Assembly (NCBI GenBank): GCA_951217055.1
Contig: OX578282.1
Coordinates: 18,043,877 to 18,107,876, forward strand
Source: Gerris lacustris
Lineage: Eukaryota > Arthropoda > Insecta > Hemiptera > Gerridae
Length of the DNA stretch: 64,000 nt
Direction of reading: 5' to 3'
In this document: positions 11,881 to 25,949 of the stretch, in pieces
How the letters are laid out: every line of letters begins with the position of its first letter
Numbering within the stretch: the first letter of the stretch is position 1
Position numbers and translations under genes: made by a program
Notes under the pieces: model-generated
The model's database searches: none
Told to the model about the DNA's origin: nothing
What the model saw: the letters and a program-made list of their open reading frames with translations, nothing else

Positions 11881-12448
11881 TACGCGTCAAGTGCGGAAAG
11901 TAGCATTTTGCATGCGAGTTTGGAGTTTGCACCCGAGCGACAGCAAGGGTAGTAAAACCACACGAGCAATGCAAAATGCCGTTTTCGCACGAGTTGCTTA
12001 CCGTACTTTATCTACGATTGTTAGATTTAAATAATAAATATAGAAAAAATAAACTTGCTGTATGTAAGTTCGTATCTCTCTCTTGATAAAGATGGCATTA
12101 ATTCTTGAGTTGTATTTTTTGCCGAATTAATTATTTCTGGAGGAGTATTATTCTCCACATTTTCGTCAAAGTCACTTGATTCACTCATTTTTTTTCACTA
12201 AAAACTCGATATAAACAGTTACTTTAATAAATGAACAGCAAATTAGTTTTGTTAAATGTAAACAAACTCGGTAATCGTGCGTAAAGCTGAAGAATTCCTC
12301 TTCTTTACCGCACTAGCGTGGTAAAGAAAAGGAATTCTTCAGAACTATGAGACGTGCATGCGCAATGAATACAAGTACGTAAATAATCACTTTCTACGCA
12401 TCTAAACAGAGATATAATGTTTATATTTCGTATCAATCGTAGATAAAA
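11876..12448 (-). mobile_element. Mini-element carrying a promoter-like hairpin and a 53-codon ORF, copy 1
   Basis: About 570 bp shared, in opposite orientation, with 28160-28735. Inverted TTTATCTACGATT motifs lie near 12007 and 12437. It contains a strong palindrome (CTGAAGAATTCCT...AGGAATTCTTCAG, about 12288-12343) with a CCGCAC/GTGG centre, followed on the minus strand by an ATG at 12188. The far end has ATTTTGCATGCGAGT with an inverse copy. It splits the hAT element around it. Confidence 0.6.
12027..12188 (-). pseudogene. 53-residue N-terminal protein fragment in mini-element copy 1
   Basis: The ORF starts MSESSDFDENVENNTP, continues EIINSA, then PSLSRERYELTYSKF and stops soon after. The last part resembles the LP-KS--RY---Y--F segment at the N-terminus of Crypton-like/tyrosine-recombinase-type transposon proteins. 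That assignment is from memory of the motif and is tentative. The second copy keeps MSD-CDYDENEENNTPSEII but has a stop after 23 codons. Too short to function on its own. Confidence 0.45.
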
Positions 12449-12944
12449 TCTATTTATTAGCTCCAAAAGATGTTCTTGAATTGAAACTGATAGTGTTTCT
12501 AGATGTAAATCTCCTTAATCATAGTTTGCATGGGTTTCAATAAATGTATATGTAATGTTTCAAAAGATTTAAAATATCTTCAATTAAATTAATGAAGAAA
12601 CTCCATTTTTTTCTAAGATAGGTTTAAATAAAAATATTTATTGATAATAGTTTCATTTTAATTTTTATAATATAACACCGAATTTTAACTGAAAACATTT
12701 TTTTTTTTTAATGTTTTTACAATTTGTTTTCGCGTCCCGGCAACATTTTTCTACGCGACCCACACTTTGGGAAACGCTTTACTAAGGTGAGACTGGCCTT
12801 TAGATGGACTGTTCAGTCTATACTATCAGGCCTGTAAATCTTGTGAACCCGACCTTATCCATTGACTTTAATTTATTAAATCTGATATTTATTCTTTATT
12901 AAGTACCTTTCAATCAAAAGGTAAAGGTAAAACTGAAGAATATG

Positions 12945-13150
12945 AGACGGTTTAGAGAAAAGATGGCAGGGCCTCACTCGAACGTATTTTTTGACTAAGG
13001 GTTATCAACTCTTCTATGAACAAATCATATATCTATTATTTCTCAAATGTTTAAATCATACAATTGGATACTGTTTGACAAAGGAATATAATCTCTCAAG
13101 TGTAAGCAATTCTCGACCGTATCATCTCATTCAGTTCAGCCAAGATACAT
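12945..13150 (+). mobile_element. Copy 3 of the GACAAAGGGATAT family (uninterrupted)
   Basis: Contains GGGCCTCACTCGAACGTA, GACTAAGGGTTATCAACTC, TTTGACAAAGGAATATAATC and CGATTCTCGACC in the same order as the interrupted copies at 8186 and 10015. It serves as the empty site for both insertions. No coding potential. Confidence 0.55.
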
Positions 13151-13417
13151 TTTAAATAAACAAAATGAGTTAAAAAAACAAAATGTGTTAACTGCATTTT
13201 ATGGACTAACTCAGAGACTGATAGTTATATAATGTCCTATGTTAAACCTCGTGATACTGCAGTCTACTAAAATGGAATAATTACAAAATATTATAGTCTT
13301 AAATATATTTGTAGGCGTAAAGGATTTAAAAGTTACACAAAATATTTATTAGTGATCGATCCTTAGTGATGGATAATGGGTTTTTGGTACGTGGAAAGTA
13401 GGACTTAGTGCTTTGTA

Positions 13418-14090
13418 AATAACTATTGAGACAAAGGAATGTTTACTCTAACGTACTTTAGGACAAAGGAATATCACACTTCATGTTTTTATAAGGGGAG
13501 TAACAGTCTAAAGAAGAACATTCCGTACACCTTCTTTAGATTGTTACCCCCTTCAGTTTTTTTTTTTATGAGGGGAGTTCAGTCTAAAGAAAAATATTTC
13601 GTGCACCTTCTTTTTCTTTAGATTGTTACTCTCCTCTGTTTTCTTATGAGGAGAGTAACAGTCTAAAGAAAAATATTCCGTAATCATAAAACAATTTAAA
13701 ATATTTTCAGTTTCATTAGCCTTTTTATTAGCTTTTTTTATGGTTTTTACGAAAAATCCAGTTATACAGAAATATTTAGGAAAATAAATCTGATTTTAAC
13801 TCAACATTGACAAACAATCACCAGTTAAACAATTTTTAAACATGTTTGATAAAAAATTAAATTAAATTAGATATTAAGGGATTTAAATTCAGTATCAGTA
13901 AGTATATGAGAAAGTGAGCGTTTCTTTAGATTGTTACTCCCTTATATAAAGAAAGAAGGGAGTAACAATCTAAAGAAGGTGTACGGAATGTTCTTCTTTA
14001 GACTGTTACTCCCCTTATAAATACAGAAGTGTGATATTCCTTTGTCCTTAAGTACATTAGACTAAACATCCCTTTGTCTTAATAGTTATT
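13418..14090. mobile_element. Inverted-repeat element with AATAACTATT-GACAAAG ends
   Basis: The left end AATAACTATTGAGACAAAGG is repeated inverted at the right end (14071-14090). The arms (about 130 bp) share AGGGGAGTAACAGTCTAAAG and ACATTCCGTACACCTTCTTT. The AGTCTAAAGAA block is further repeated inside. Partial copies lie at about 33935-34130 and 62985-63180. No ORF of substance. Confidence 0.65.
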
Positions 14091-14829
14091 CAGTCAGTTA
14101 TTTATATTAAAAAAAACATAGGGGAGTAACAATTTGAAAGAAGTACCAGAATGTGTTTGTATAAGATGATAATTTATTATTATCGAACTCTAATTTTTTA
14201 ATATTATTATATTTATTTGAGACATAATTTTTTCTTAAATTTATTAAGCCATATTATGCTTTAATCTTGTTTAGGGGGGGGGGGCACAACTTTTTTTTGA
14301 CTAAGTATTAAAACGTAATAGAGTTAGGAAATAAACAGGTTAAGTCAAAGTGTGGATTTTTTAAAAATAATTTTTACCCAGTTGGTTGTTGGAACATTGA
14401 CCCTTAATAGTTATTATTTATAGAATGCTCAAGGTAACTGCTGTTGTCTAACATCTTAATGAGCGGAAAGATTTTTCTTTAAAAAAATCTCAATTAAAGT
14501 AAATTACTTTATAACTGTAGTTTCTGTTTATGTATTAGATACTTTTCCTTGACATTAGAGATTTACGTACTATTGAGCCAAACGAAGTTAGTTCGTAAAG
14601 TTAGGCCCATATTTAGCTGAGGTTTCGAGTCTAATATAGAGGGGGGTTTGTACTTTAAGCAATGTGTGATAGTATTGCTATTCTGTCCATATTGGGAAGG
14701 TGAATTCAAGGCTGAGTGTGGTGATATAGGATAGCGTTGACTTTAATACTTTTTTTCTCTTTTCTTTTAAAACCCCCTTATGTGTCACTTCTTACCCCAC
14801 TCCCGTATTGCACATTCAATCCTTTTTTG

Positions 14830-15460
14830 TCGATAATTATCCTACATAGTAAACCATTTTAAATTTTCAATAAGTTGCATTAAAAAAAAAAAAAAACAAC
14901 ATATTTTGTATATTTTTTTCTGTTATTCTTCCTTTATTAATATCCTATCTTTGCTTTAATTATTATGAGTCTACTTATTTTCTTAACCTTTTATATCTCT
15001 TCAATAAACATAGGATTAGTTAAACAAATTTAAAAAAAAAAAAAAAATTGGAAAAATTTGAGAAATAAACGTTCAAAAACAGCATTTTAAGCTGTTTTAG
15101 ACGTAAACCCACACTCTTAGTGCCGACAATTTTTTTTTTTATTTATCAGAGAGAGAGAGGTCCCGGAACGCCGTTTCGCCTTAAATCGGGCCCTTGGTTA
15201 TTTCTACTAAGATTCTTTTAACCTAGATCTTAGTTAAGATATGAAATTAAACCATGACCACGGTGAGTTCGGCGTTGTTTCGATACCATTTAAGAATTTT
15301 CTATTACTGTTAAATAAAACAATGTCACCGTTTTTATTTTTTACTTTCTCATATAAAGAAAAAGTATTGTGATGGCGCAAAAATTCGAGATTTATTATCT
15401 TTTTTATCGATAATTATCCTACATAGTAAACCATTTCAAATTTTCAATTTCAAGTTTCAT
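14830..15460 (+). repeat. Direct repeat of a 50-bp AT-rich block
   Basis: CGATAATTATCCTACATAGT followed by AAACCATTT-AAATTTTCAAT occurs at about 14832-14873 and again at 15408-15450. The second copy sits inside the element at 15345-15650, so the first is probably a fragment of the same or a related element. Confidence 0.45.
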
Positions 15461-15650
15461 TTAAAAAATGTAAATACAAATCTAACTTTTTCCAGGAAAA
15501 AATCTAACCTAAGAAAATTGCTTTCAACTCAGATAGAGAGGCTGGGTTTGATTCCCCATCGAGGGCAATTTATTTTTATGATAAATTTTGAATAATAATT
15601 TAATATAACGTACGAAAACTAATAAATGGAAAACACTTGTCTGAGTAATT
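15345..15650 (+). mobile_element. Retroposon-like element with pol III B-box-like motif, copy 1
   Basis: Starts TTTCTCATATAAAGAAAAAG and TATTGTGATGGCGC, and later has a tRNA-like TGGGTTTGATTCCCC near 15543, then TTTATTTTTATGATAAATTT and AATAAATGGAAA. The same order of blocks is found at 29528-30070. It is internally rearranged compared with that copy. Confidence 0.5.
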
Positions 15651-17439
15651 ATGAACTCATACATGAGAATTTGTACTGATTTTTTTACTATAAAATTAGA
15701 TAGAGTTAATAAAATGCCCAGTTAGTTTGTTTTAGTTTCCTCTAGTATAAACCCATGAGTGAGTCTAAAGGGTTTATTTCTCTGAAGCTAAGGCCTAAAC
15801 GTCTATAATTATCTAGGATCGATTGATTATTACGAGTCAAGACATGTTTTTAGTGATTAGGTTCAGTTCAGAGTTTGATTGGGATGCAAAAGACAAATAA
15901 AAGGATAATCTGTATCATTAAAACACGTTTTGAAAATATTATTAACTTATATAGTCGTAGGAAATACAGAATGTGGTAAAATTTGAGGTTTCTAAGTAAT
16001 CAAAAAAGAGTCTGAAAGTGTGTTATAATTTAAAAAATTTGTACCTCACAAACAATTGAAGTTAAATACATTAACTGAGGAAATCATTATGTTAAGCTCT
16101 TGCTTTAGCAACCAAAGGAATAGGCTACTAAAAGAAATAATAATTTGTTATTTAATATTTCTAGTTTTGCTTTTAAAATAGTGTTTATTTTTATTTTTTT
16201 TTAATCTTTCCGACATGATAATTAATTTAAGGTGTTATTTAATGAATTAAAACCTTTGTCCGTTTAATTTTTCCTGTCTCTTACACATTTACAGTCGATT
16301 TAAATTAATTACATTTGTTAAATTAAAAGGAAATGCTATTAAATTTCATAGATAAAAGAGTGAAAAACTTCTTGGTTTTAGTTACGCTCAGATAATTCTT
16401 TATTTCCTGTTTCTTCTGCTAGATTACTACAAATGGAATTAATAATTTATCATCGTAATCTCTTTGGAAGATCCACGAACCTTATTATTTTTTATTTGTT
16501 GGCTTCCAGTAATGTAAAGTTGATAAAGAATATAAAAACGTAATACTGCCGCAATTTCTGTTTTGTAAGAGCAATAACTATCGGCTCTTTCTTTTCTCCC
16601 ACTCTTTTTGGTTCGGATAAAAGATGTTTTTATCTCTCAATAGAATGTAGTGTTTTCGTTTTGTATATATGAAATAGGTGTCAAGGTGTGTAATCAGGTG
16701 AAACGCTAGAGGAACTGAGGTGTTGTACATTGTCGCCATTATGTTTCTTTTATAGTGGCGTTTTATCACGAGAGACTATAATACATATAAATGAAAGACG
16801 CGGCGTGAAGTCGAACTAGAGCGCAATCTATTTTCACCTGCTTTGGTTAGCGAAATCTCGGTAAAATAGTATACCGTGAAATATTAAGGAGGGGGATGAC
16901 TGTTTTTTATCCATTGATATGTGCAATGACAATGCCGTCCGGACAAAATATGGTGGGAGAGTTGTAAAAGGAAATCAATTTATCTGCAGATAGTAATGTT
17001 TACATTTGTTGTTTTGGTCAAAAATTGTTAATTTGTGTATTATTTATGGCTAGTTTTTTAAATACACATTTCCATGGTTGCTTTAAGTGAACCATTAACT
17101 CAAATTTAAGCAATAATATTTCGTTCAAGAACGGAACTTCTATTATTTTGAACATGTGCGCATTTTTTTTTTTTTTGGTTAGCAAAAGTAGAGAATCTGC
17201 TTTTAGTCTAATATTATTAGCAATAGTTTATTAAAAATTTGCTAAAAGTTGGACGCAAACTTTGACCTTACAGTAACATAACTGTCATATCTACAAGAAT
17301 AACAAAAATCAAGTTTAATGTAGCTTCTTTCGAATAATATATTACTCCATTAATAAAAATGAGCATTATAATAGTATGGGACATCTTGTCAGAGGTTGCC
17401 TGTAACTGATTTAGAACATATAATTTTATGTTCTATAGG

Positions 17440-17867
17440 GTAGATTTCCGCGGCATCTAATAAATCTAGAACTTACGGAGGAGACCACGTCAGAAATTTT
17501 GAGAATCCCGGCGTTTTGAACCTTTTATTAGGCATTCTCAAGGGAGTTGCTCATGATGAGTCAGTTGCAATTGATGTTCTATTATAGAGTAGATTTCCGC
17601 GGCATCTAATAAATCTAGAACTTACGGAGGGAGACCACGTCAGAAATTTTGAGTATCCCGGCGTTTTGAACCTTTTACAGGGATCATTCTCAAGGGAAGT
17701 TGCTCATGATGACAATTGCAATTGATGTTCTCTAGAGTAGATTTCCGATTTCCGCGGCATCTAATAAATCTAAAACTTACGGATACAGAGGGAGACCACT
17801 TCAGAAATTTTGAGTATCCCGGCGTTTTGAACCTTTAACTGGGATCATTCTCAAGGGAGTTGCAAAT
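17440..17867 (+). repeat. Three tandem copies of a 148-bp unit
   Basis: Units start at about 17440, 17589 and 17737 with GTAGATTTCCGCGGCATC (the third has a short internal duplication, GATTTCC). Each continues with GAGACCAC-TCAGAAATTTTG, TCCCGGCGTTTTGAACC and TTCTCAAGGGA. Few differences between units, so fairly recent. A diverged related stretch may lie near 35340-35460. Confidence 0.8.
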
Positions 17868-18985
17868 GCCTCTTAGATTTGATATAGAAGTAGATGGTTG
17901 AAAAAACGTTGTAAAAGTTAGCAGGTTAATGGAATCCTATATTTCATCAAGATAATAGGCTCCAGTATCTTTTAAAACTACATCGCTCTTCTTAACCTTT
18001 TTTTTCATGTCATTATCTTTGTAACACGATAACTGCAAAACCTCTGGATATCTCGTGTTTCAAGCTGCATACCTCATTTAAGCTCCATAACTAACTTAAA
18101 ATCCAAATGGCTACCATGAGTTAGATATAAGACGACTTTCCACCAACTAAGGTCCCATCGGAAAATCGACTTTCTGTAGTCAATACCAGGTCCCATTTGC
18201 GTAGCATCGCACCAGTAAATTAGTACGGTGCAATTAGACCAAAACCCTAACATCCAAAGTAAAAGTTTCCCTCCAACTTCAAGTTGTTCTATGCAGTCCA
18301 CATATTGTTTGGTAAAAAGTTACACCATTTTAAGCGTCGGGTTTGGCGGGGAGGGGGGGTCAAAGTTGGAAAATTAGTAGTTTTACCCGTTTTTCTTAAA
18401 TATTTCGAAAACTATGCGTTTTAGAGCAAAAAGAGCTATGTATAAAAATAATCTACATTAAATTTTGAACAAAAATGGTCTAGTGCATAATCTTCCCAAA
18501 GTAAATGGTTCCAAAGTTACGGAGAGTGTGAAAAAAAACATTTTTCGTTTTTTTAGATTTTTGGCAAAAAAAATGAATTTAAAGTGATAACCACTTAGTT
18601 CAACAGTATTTTAAAGACGAACACTAATAAAAATAGCAGCACAACTTCACTAGAAATAACACTCACAAACGCATTTAACGGATCTCCGAATACAGCTAAT
18701 GGAAAGTATATATAAATAAAATATACATTTCTTAATTTCAAGATATAGAAATAATAAATTTAAATCAGAAAAGATAGATATGGAACTCTGAAGTATTATA
18801 TAAAAAAATAAATAAAATTATTATTATATAATATAGTTAAATAAATAAAATATTATATATATATTAATTTGAAGATATATTAATTACAAATTTAAATCAG
18901 AAAAAATAGATATGGAACTCTGAAGTATTATATAAAAAATAAATCAAACAATAAATAAAATTATTATTATATAATGTATAATGTA

Positions 18986-19467
18986 TAGTCCAGGAGATAG
19001 CGTGCAAAAAAATGTCTGACTAACATCAAGCTAGAATTTTGTATACAAGTCAATATTTTAGCGCCTTTTAAGAATATGTGGTCGGCTAAGTTCGTCTGTG
19101 GGACATAGCTTGGCAATAGGCGTTTGAAAGAAACAAACCGGTGGAGAGCGGTTGGAGAGCGGTTGGAACTTATGGTGGACAATGTAATTTTCATGATCCT
19201 GAGTACAGAATTAGTTAGTAGACCAAAAATCAAGTCGATATTATTTTCACATTTGATAGGTTAGTTATTCAAATATTACTAAAAATCAACGTGGTCACCT
19301 GTCAAGGGACAAACTAATATCGACTTGATTTTCGGTCCACTAACTAATTCTGTACTCAGGATCACGAAAATCACATTGTCCACCATAAGTGGTGAGACAT
19401 GGCCGCTCCCCACCTTTTTGTTTTATTCAAACGCCTATTGCCAAGCTATGTCCCGCAGACGAACTTA
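18986..19467. mobile_element. Fold-back element, family B copy B (right arm truncated)
   Basis: Begins AGTCCAGGAGATAGCGTGCA as in copy A. The right arm runs as far as TCCCGCAGACGAACTTA and then changes abruptly to an A-rich spacer and the (TA) microsatellite, losing the last 80 or so bases of the arm. Confidence 0.7.
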
Positions 19468-19489
19468 AAAAAATAAAAAAAGTAAAAAT

Positions 19490-19665
<176 letters not shown>

Positions 19666-19903
19666 AAGATATTATAGAAATAATAAATTTAAATCAGAAA
19701 AAAATAGATATGGAACAGGGGAAATGTAAGTTAAGAACTTAGAACCGTTTCACGAGAGCTGTTAACAATAGAGAACTGTGTGACAAGACAATCAGAAAGG
19801 AACTGTTTTGGGGGAGTTCTTTAATATTAGGATTAGAAGGGGAAGGGACTAGTAGGCTAGGGCTAGCCTGAGTTGTGTTTGTGTATGTGTTTAATTACAA
19901 TAT

Positions 19904-20001
19904 GGAGTGTATTTTTCTCTGTCTGTTTCCCGTAGTTAATAATAATTATAATTTGATTTAAATTAACATTTAATCTTTCCGTAGTATGAATACTACCAAA
20001 A
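19904..20001 (+). mobile_element. SINE 3' half (tRNA head missing)
   Basis: GAGTGTATTTTTCTCTGTCT, TTTCCCGTAGTTAATAATAA, then TTTGATTTAAATTAA and the end CCGTAGTATGAATACTACC. Same tail as the fold-back SINE pairs at 4900 and 35516 and the copy with a tRNA head at 53566. Confidence 0.6.
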
Positions 20002-23000
20002 TCGTAAAATATGAATATTATAATAGTAATAGTTTAAATAAGTGTGGGTGGATATTTGCGTGCGCAATAAACTCACACATGTACAGCATAGTAGTATAGT
20101 ATAGAACACTCAAACATATACATACTGACTGGGCATAAAAATGACTTGCACATTTACATGGTAAGGTCCCCTGTCCCACACACTCGCACTACTACTATAC
20201 TACATTATATTATTCCACCTTCAATCTCTACTCTCAACCTCAACTACTTCCTTCCCTTAAAAATAAAAACTCTGTTGTCATTCCAATTCCAACCAGTTCT
20301 TAAAGAACTGCTTAAACTAAAGTACGATTGTACGATTCTTTTGGGAACGAAAATTCTTTGGGGATTAAATACTGATGAATCCTTTCAAAAGCTGCAGTTT
20401 TAAAAATATTAAGATTAAAAATTATACAATTAGATATCATAATTATCACATAGAAAATATTATTATATTTGAAAGTTATTTATGTTGGAAAGACATTCAT
20501 AGTCCAGAGAAAGTTCAGAATGGTTCTCCGTACCACAGGTTTACGTGGCCTATAATAGGCCTGTGGCCTGTGGAAGCCTCTTCTCCCTTAAAAAGTAGCG
20601 CCCCTTGAGATGGTGGTGAAGTTGTCGTTCCTTCAAGGGCTTATCACTAACATACCACCGGCCACTAAATCGCAATTTGTTTTTACAATTTTTTTCAAAC
20701 CTGTAAAAAAAAAATTAGTTCCCTTAGGGAAAATTTCATTTTTTTGCCAAAAATCTAAAAAATACGAAAATTGTCTATTTTTACACTCTCCGTAACTTTG
20801 GAACCATTTACTTTGGGAAGATTATGCACTTGACCATTTTTGTTCAAAATTTAATGTAGATTATTTTTGTACATAGCTTTTTTTGCTCTAAAACGCATAG
20901 TTTTCGAAATATTTAAGAAAAACGGGTAAAACTACTAATTTTCCAACTTTGACCCCCCCTCCCCGCCAAACCCGACGCATAAAATGGTGTAACTTTTTAC
21001 CAAACAATATGTGGACTGCATAGAACAACTTGAAGTTGGAGGGAAACTTTTACTTTGGATGTTAGGGTTAGGCCGTTTTTTGGTCTAATTGCACCGTACT
21101 AAATCTAAGTAGATTCACACTTAATCAGTGTGTTGCCAGCACTTGATGGCCAAACTCTCGGAACTGATGCTACACCACAAACGTAACACACATTTCTGAA
21201 TATTTTCAAATCTCAACCTTATTCTTTGTTTAGTGATAGGATAGCCTTTTCAATTTTGAGAAAATGAAGGACATTTTTGTTGTTTTTGAGACACCTCCAT
21301 TCCCAGAATTTGGAAGAGTGCAGTGAAGAGGCATATTTGTTGCTTTCGAGACGATCATCAATTCCCAGAATTTGGCCATTCTGCATATTATGTCGAGGCT
21401 TTTTAGCTTCTTTTTCTCTACTAAATTGATTTGTACTCGTGAAATTAAACGCCATTTTTACCTGTTATTTTATTTTATATAGCATGTAGAATATATTATG
21501 CTCTTCAAAGAACCCTTGCTTTTAAAAACTGCATTCACTAACACTGACCTAGTCCAAATTGAATTTATTCTAATCACTGAATGAAAGCTTACACTGTATC
21601 TTGTTAAATATAGTTCTTTTTATTTTTTGACAATTTTTCTGACACACATCTTCTTGGAACTTTATCTATGACTATTCTTAGGATTACAGTACAAAATATT
21701 GATCTTTTCAAGTCGTTTTTTTTTGCAGCATTGCAATTTAATATTTAATTATGAGACAACCTTGATGATGTGGGTTTATCCCTAGTCCCTTGGCTCCAGT
21801 TATTCCATACAGTTCCTTTTCAAGGGGAGCCAGGAGCTCGATGACTCCCCCTCTTTCTATGAATCAGTGTATCTCCCCTCACTTCGGTTAGCTTGCTTCA
21901 GCTCAACTATCTCCAGTTTTATTCCCGCCTTTCAGGCGTTAACTACTAATTTACTGTGTCAATTAACTTAAAGACTTCTGTTGAATTTTATTTCGTTTAT
22001 TCCTACTCTGTTTTATTTATTTTTATAACGTAACAATATGTAACTAATCATTTTATAACTTTTCCGATTGATAATTTTTTTGTTGGTGTTATTTTTATTC
22101 TATTTGGTTCGTGCCTTTTATTAATGGAGAACAACTTCTTATAATAACGTTGTAATAACTCGTTAGCTAGAAATTTTATCTATATATATTATTATTATTT
22201 TATTTATTTATTTTTACTACCGTTTTTAGAGTACATCATTAATTTTATTTTTATGTATATATATTTCTGAACTTGACACATTAATATTATAATAATTAAA
22301 TCAGTCATTTATTTTTCTATAAAATCTGCAGATATATTATTTAATATTTCATCAACTTTAAAAAAGTTACGTGTAAATCAAAATACAACCTTTTTTGTGT
22401 GCGTGACCATTCATGTTTTAGCCGAAAACTCGGGTTTTTTTTACTTGAAGCCTACCGATGTATAGGGTGTTTTTATTCCATTATTGTTTCGTTATTACAA
22501 TGTCAAAGTAATACACATAATATCAACTAGAGTGAACAGATGAATCAATGTATTTCATTGAATAAAAAAAAAAAATTTTTTGATTATATTTGAGTAATAA
22601 AAAATAAACATTTGTTTAATACAAAAGTTTAACATTCTCAATTATGCCCACTTTTTCATTTTACGAACTTTGAAGTTTCGAAAAATTACTTCTCCTGCTT
22701 TCGCCTCATCTATGTTTCCTTTGTTGTTTACTAAAAGTGTTTATTTTTCATCCCTTTGTGTATCTTACAAGAATGAACTGCACGAACCTATTTGAGAAAA
22801 ATGAAAACAGCCGGGCTATGAACAGTTCAGCGAAAAACGAACTATATAAAGAAGCTAATTTTTCTGTCTTATAACACAAATTACTTCACAAATTTAACTA
22901 ACTTACAATGATAATTATTAAATATTTATTCTTATTTGTCTTAAATCGCCAGCTGATATAAAAATAATATCTTTGTGCCTAACTTTTGACGTAATAAACA

Positions 23001-25949
23001 CGAATAATATTAAAGTTTAATTTTTATTCTTGCCCTGCCCATTATTTTTGTTTTAAAAAATGAAAAAAAACGCCTTTTTATAATACCAATTAATTACTAT
23101 TAAATTGATATTTCCATTACTTTATCCTGTTAAAATTTTCTCTAACTGAAAAAAAAAAGAATAAAGTTTTAAAAATGTAGCTGATTCTTTTCTTTTTTTT
23201 AGGCTTTAATATGTATTTATTTATTTGGTTTATGTTTAATTCCTATATCAATGCTTCTAAATTGTCAACTTGATAAATTATTATATACCTTCTTTAACAG
23301 ATCTAGCTCTTATGTATTTAAGACACATAAGTATACCTTTTACATAACTTATCTAACCATAATGTTGCACATTTGATAAGACATGTCCATTTGATAAAAA
23401 AACAACTTTCTTATCTCTGTAAGAAGTTATAACCTTATCTTATATAACCCTAATTCAAGTAGTTTGACAATATAAATGTGATTTCATTATTTATCTAACA
23501 TTATTGGTCCCCCCTTTCAAAAATTATAGGCAAATAAATTTCTTTTAATACACAAAACATGTTTCGGTAGGCAAATTTTAAATTTATTACCTTGACCGAC
23601 TTAGTATTTCAGTGATTGCATTACTAATAATACTTAGTGGTTTATTTTATGAAGAGCTTATAAATACCCTACTGTTGTACACTATATATTTTTTAAATAT
23701 AGAATAAAATAAAAAAATAGTTAATAATAACTTTTTCTTTTTTTAAAGATTTGCATGTATAATTAAAATTATATTTAGTTCATGCCATTTGCATAATGTG
23801 TTATATTTTCTCAAAACCCTCTTTTAAGAATTATTTTAATATCGATTGTTGATAAATTATTAAAATTACATTTACAGATCGAATTTTTCCTTGCACACGT
23901 TTAAGATCTAACCTTCTATCGATTTACTTAGTATATGCATTGCTCTAATGCATATTAGAGTACACTCTGAAGAATATTTTTACCCTTATAATTCATTTAT
24001 AGCATAAATAGCATCTATTCTACATGCTGTGTTTATTTTTTTTTAAATTGCCGTATTTTGTACTTATTTTATTTTATCTTCTTTACTTTTTTTAAAAAAT
24101 TTTTTTTTTTTACATGACTTTAACCAAGATTATTGATTACTTCTAGTTAAATTGCAACCTTCAAAAACTTTACCATTTAAGTTAAATACCTTCTAAAAAA
24201 CATTTCTCTTCTACTGGAGCCGGTAACCGCAGTACTAAATTCTAATGTCCCATTTCTTCCGAAATTCATATTACGTGCGAGACAGTTTTGGCCTCGTGTA
24301 ATATTTTTGGAAAACCAATTTTTTATTTTTTTATTTAATAATATTTATATTTTTTTAAAAAAAAGAGGAAGCATTTATCATAATGTATTTCTCATTTCAT
24401 ATTTACTTATATTTCTTATTTTTCTTTATATTTTTTCTATTTTTATTTATTTATCTATTGGAACAGTGTCTTCTTGAGTATTTCGGGTAGGTATTAGTGG
24501 AAAATTATCTTTTATAAAAATCATTTTTTCTATTTCATTAATTTATTTTATTTTCTTTCATTTATTTTTTAAATATGAAGCTATTTATTTTTTTTAAAAA
24601 ATATCACCGCTTTTTTATTTTCATTATTTTATTTATTTATGGTTTAGTTTTATTTTAAATCTATAAGAAAAAAAGTGTAGCTTTTTTTTATTTTAGCTTT
24701 TTTTTATTAATTATCTGGCACAGTAAAAAAATGATTCTTTGTATTTGCTTTCCTCTTAAAACGTTACATTAATCTTAATATACCTTATTCATATTGTAAA
24801 CTAATATTAATATTTATTAAATATTTTAAGGAACGGTCAGTATTAAAAGAAAAAATAAAATAAAAATTGCTAAAACTAAAACAACGTTTATTTAATTGTT
24901 TTTTACTGTGAAACCTTAAATAAAATTTAACCTGCATAAAGTGTAATGAATATTTTAAAATTAGTCTCAATAAGAAATAAAAATGATTCATATTAATATT
25001 AATAATAGAATAGTTAATAGTTTAAAAAATACAAAAGGAGAAATAACTCAAAAATATATATTTTTGAGACAGCCTTACCTACTATTAATATTTGCCAATA
25101 AATCAAATATATATTTGTCTTAGAGTGTCGTTATAGTTAAGAAACTTCTTGTATGCGGTATTAATTTATACAAAGTGTGGTGCATTAATAGAGATTTTTT
25201 TAATATTTATACAAATTAGAATATTAGGTCAACTAGGAGAAAATTTATTTTTCAAAATTTATTTTTCAGATTTTGATTCAGCTAGTGCTTTATTTTGATG
25301 CTGAATATCTATACAACAAGAATATGTATGTGGGTCGCGGGATTTTTAAGTTTTCCTATTTTTTTATCAATTTTTAAATTAAAAAAGTCAAGTTTTTTTG
25401 TTACAATAGTTACCGGAATTTTTTTCACCTTGCCGATTTGCAAAATTATATTTACCACCTGGAAATCGTCACACACTCTCTAACCAATATTATTGTCTAC
25501 TAGGACCATTTCTTACATTGGTTTTAATTTGCGAAAAAATTAATTAATTATAATTTTGTCACGATAGTTACCGTTCAAGTTCCTTTAATGAAAGTTTCTG
25601 GTCATAAAAATTTTTGTAAGTTAATTAGATTTAATTTCCTAAATGAGTCGTTGTACTCAACTCTATGAAGAGGACTTTTTGTTCGCGGGACCTGAATGAT
25701 CCGCCATTTTGGATTTAAATAACTGATAATTTTGAGTTCTCTATATTATTTTTCTTTCCTGTGTGCGCGTCAAAGCGATCTTAATACTGCAAATAAGTTT
25801 CATGTCTCATCTCTTTTGTTTCAAATGAAAAGTTAATGGAACTATACTAAGTGAAAGACACAGGTACGAAACTATAAAAGGATTTCTTTTTTTTGGTTTT
25901 ACCAACGAAACCCTAAAAAAGGAAGAAACCATTAAATTAATTACACAAT

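Larger units (their letters stand above)
11296..12779 (-). mobile_element. Decayed hAT element with a second element nested inside
   Basis: Ends CAGCGTTTCCCAAA (left) and inverse AAGCGTTTCCCAAA (right). The flanking 8 bp are CACTAAAG and TACTAAGG, a 6/8 match consistent with an old hAT target duplication. It carries a minus-strand remnant of transposase (11545-11880) and is interrupted at about 11876-12448 by another element also found at 28160-28735. Confidence 0.75.
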
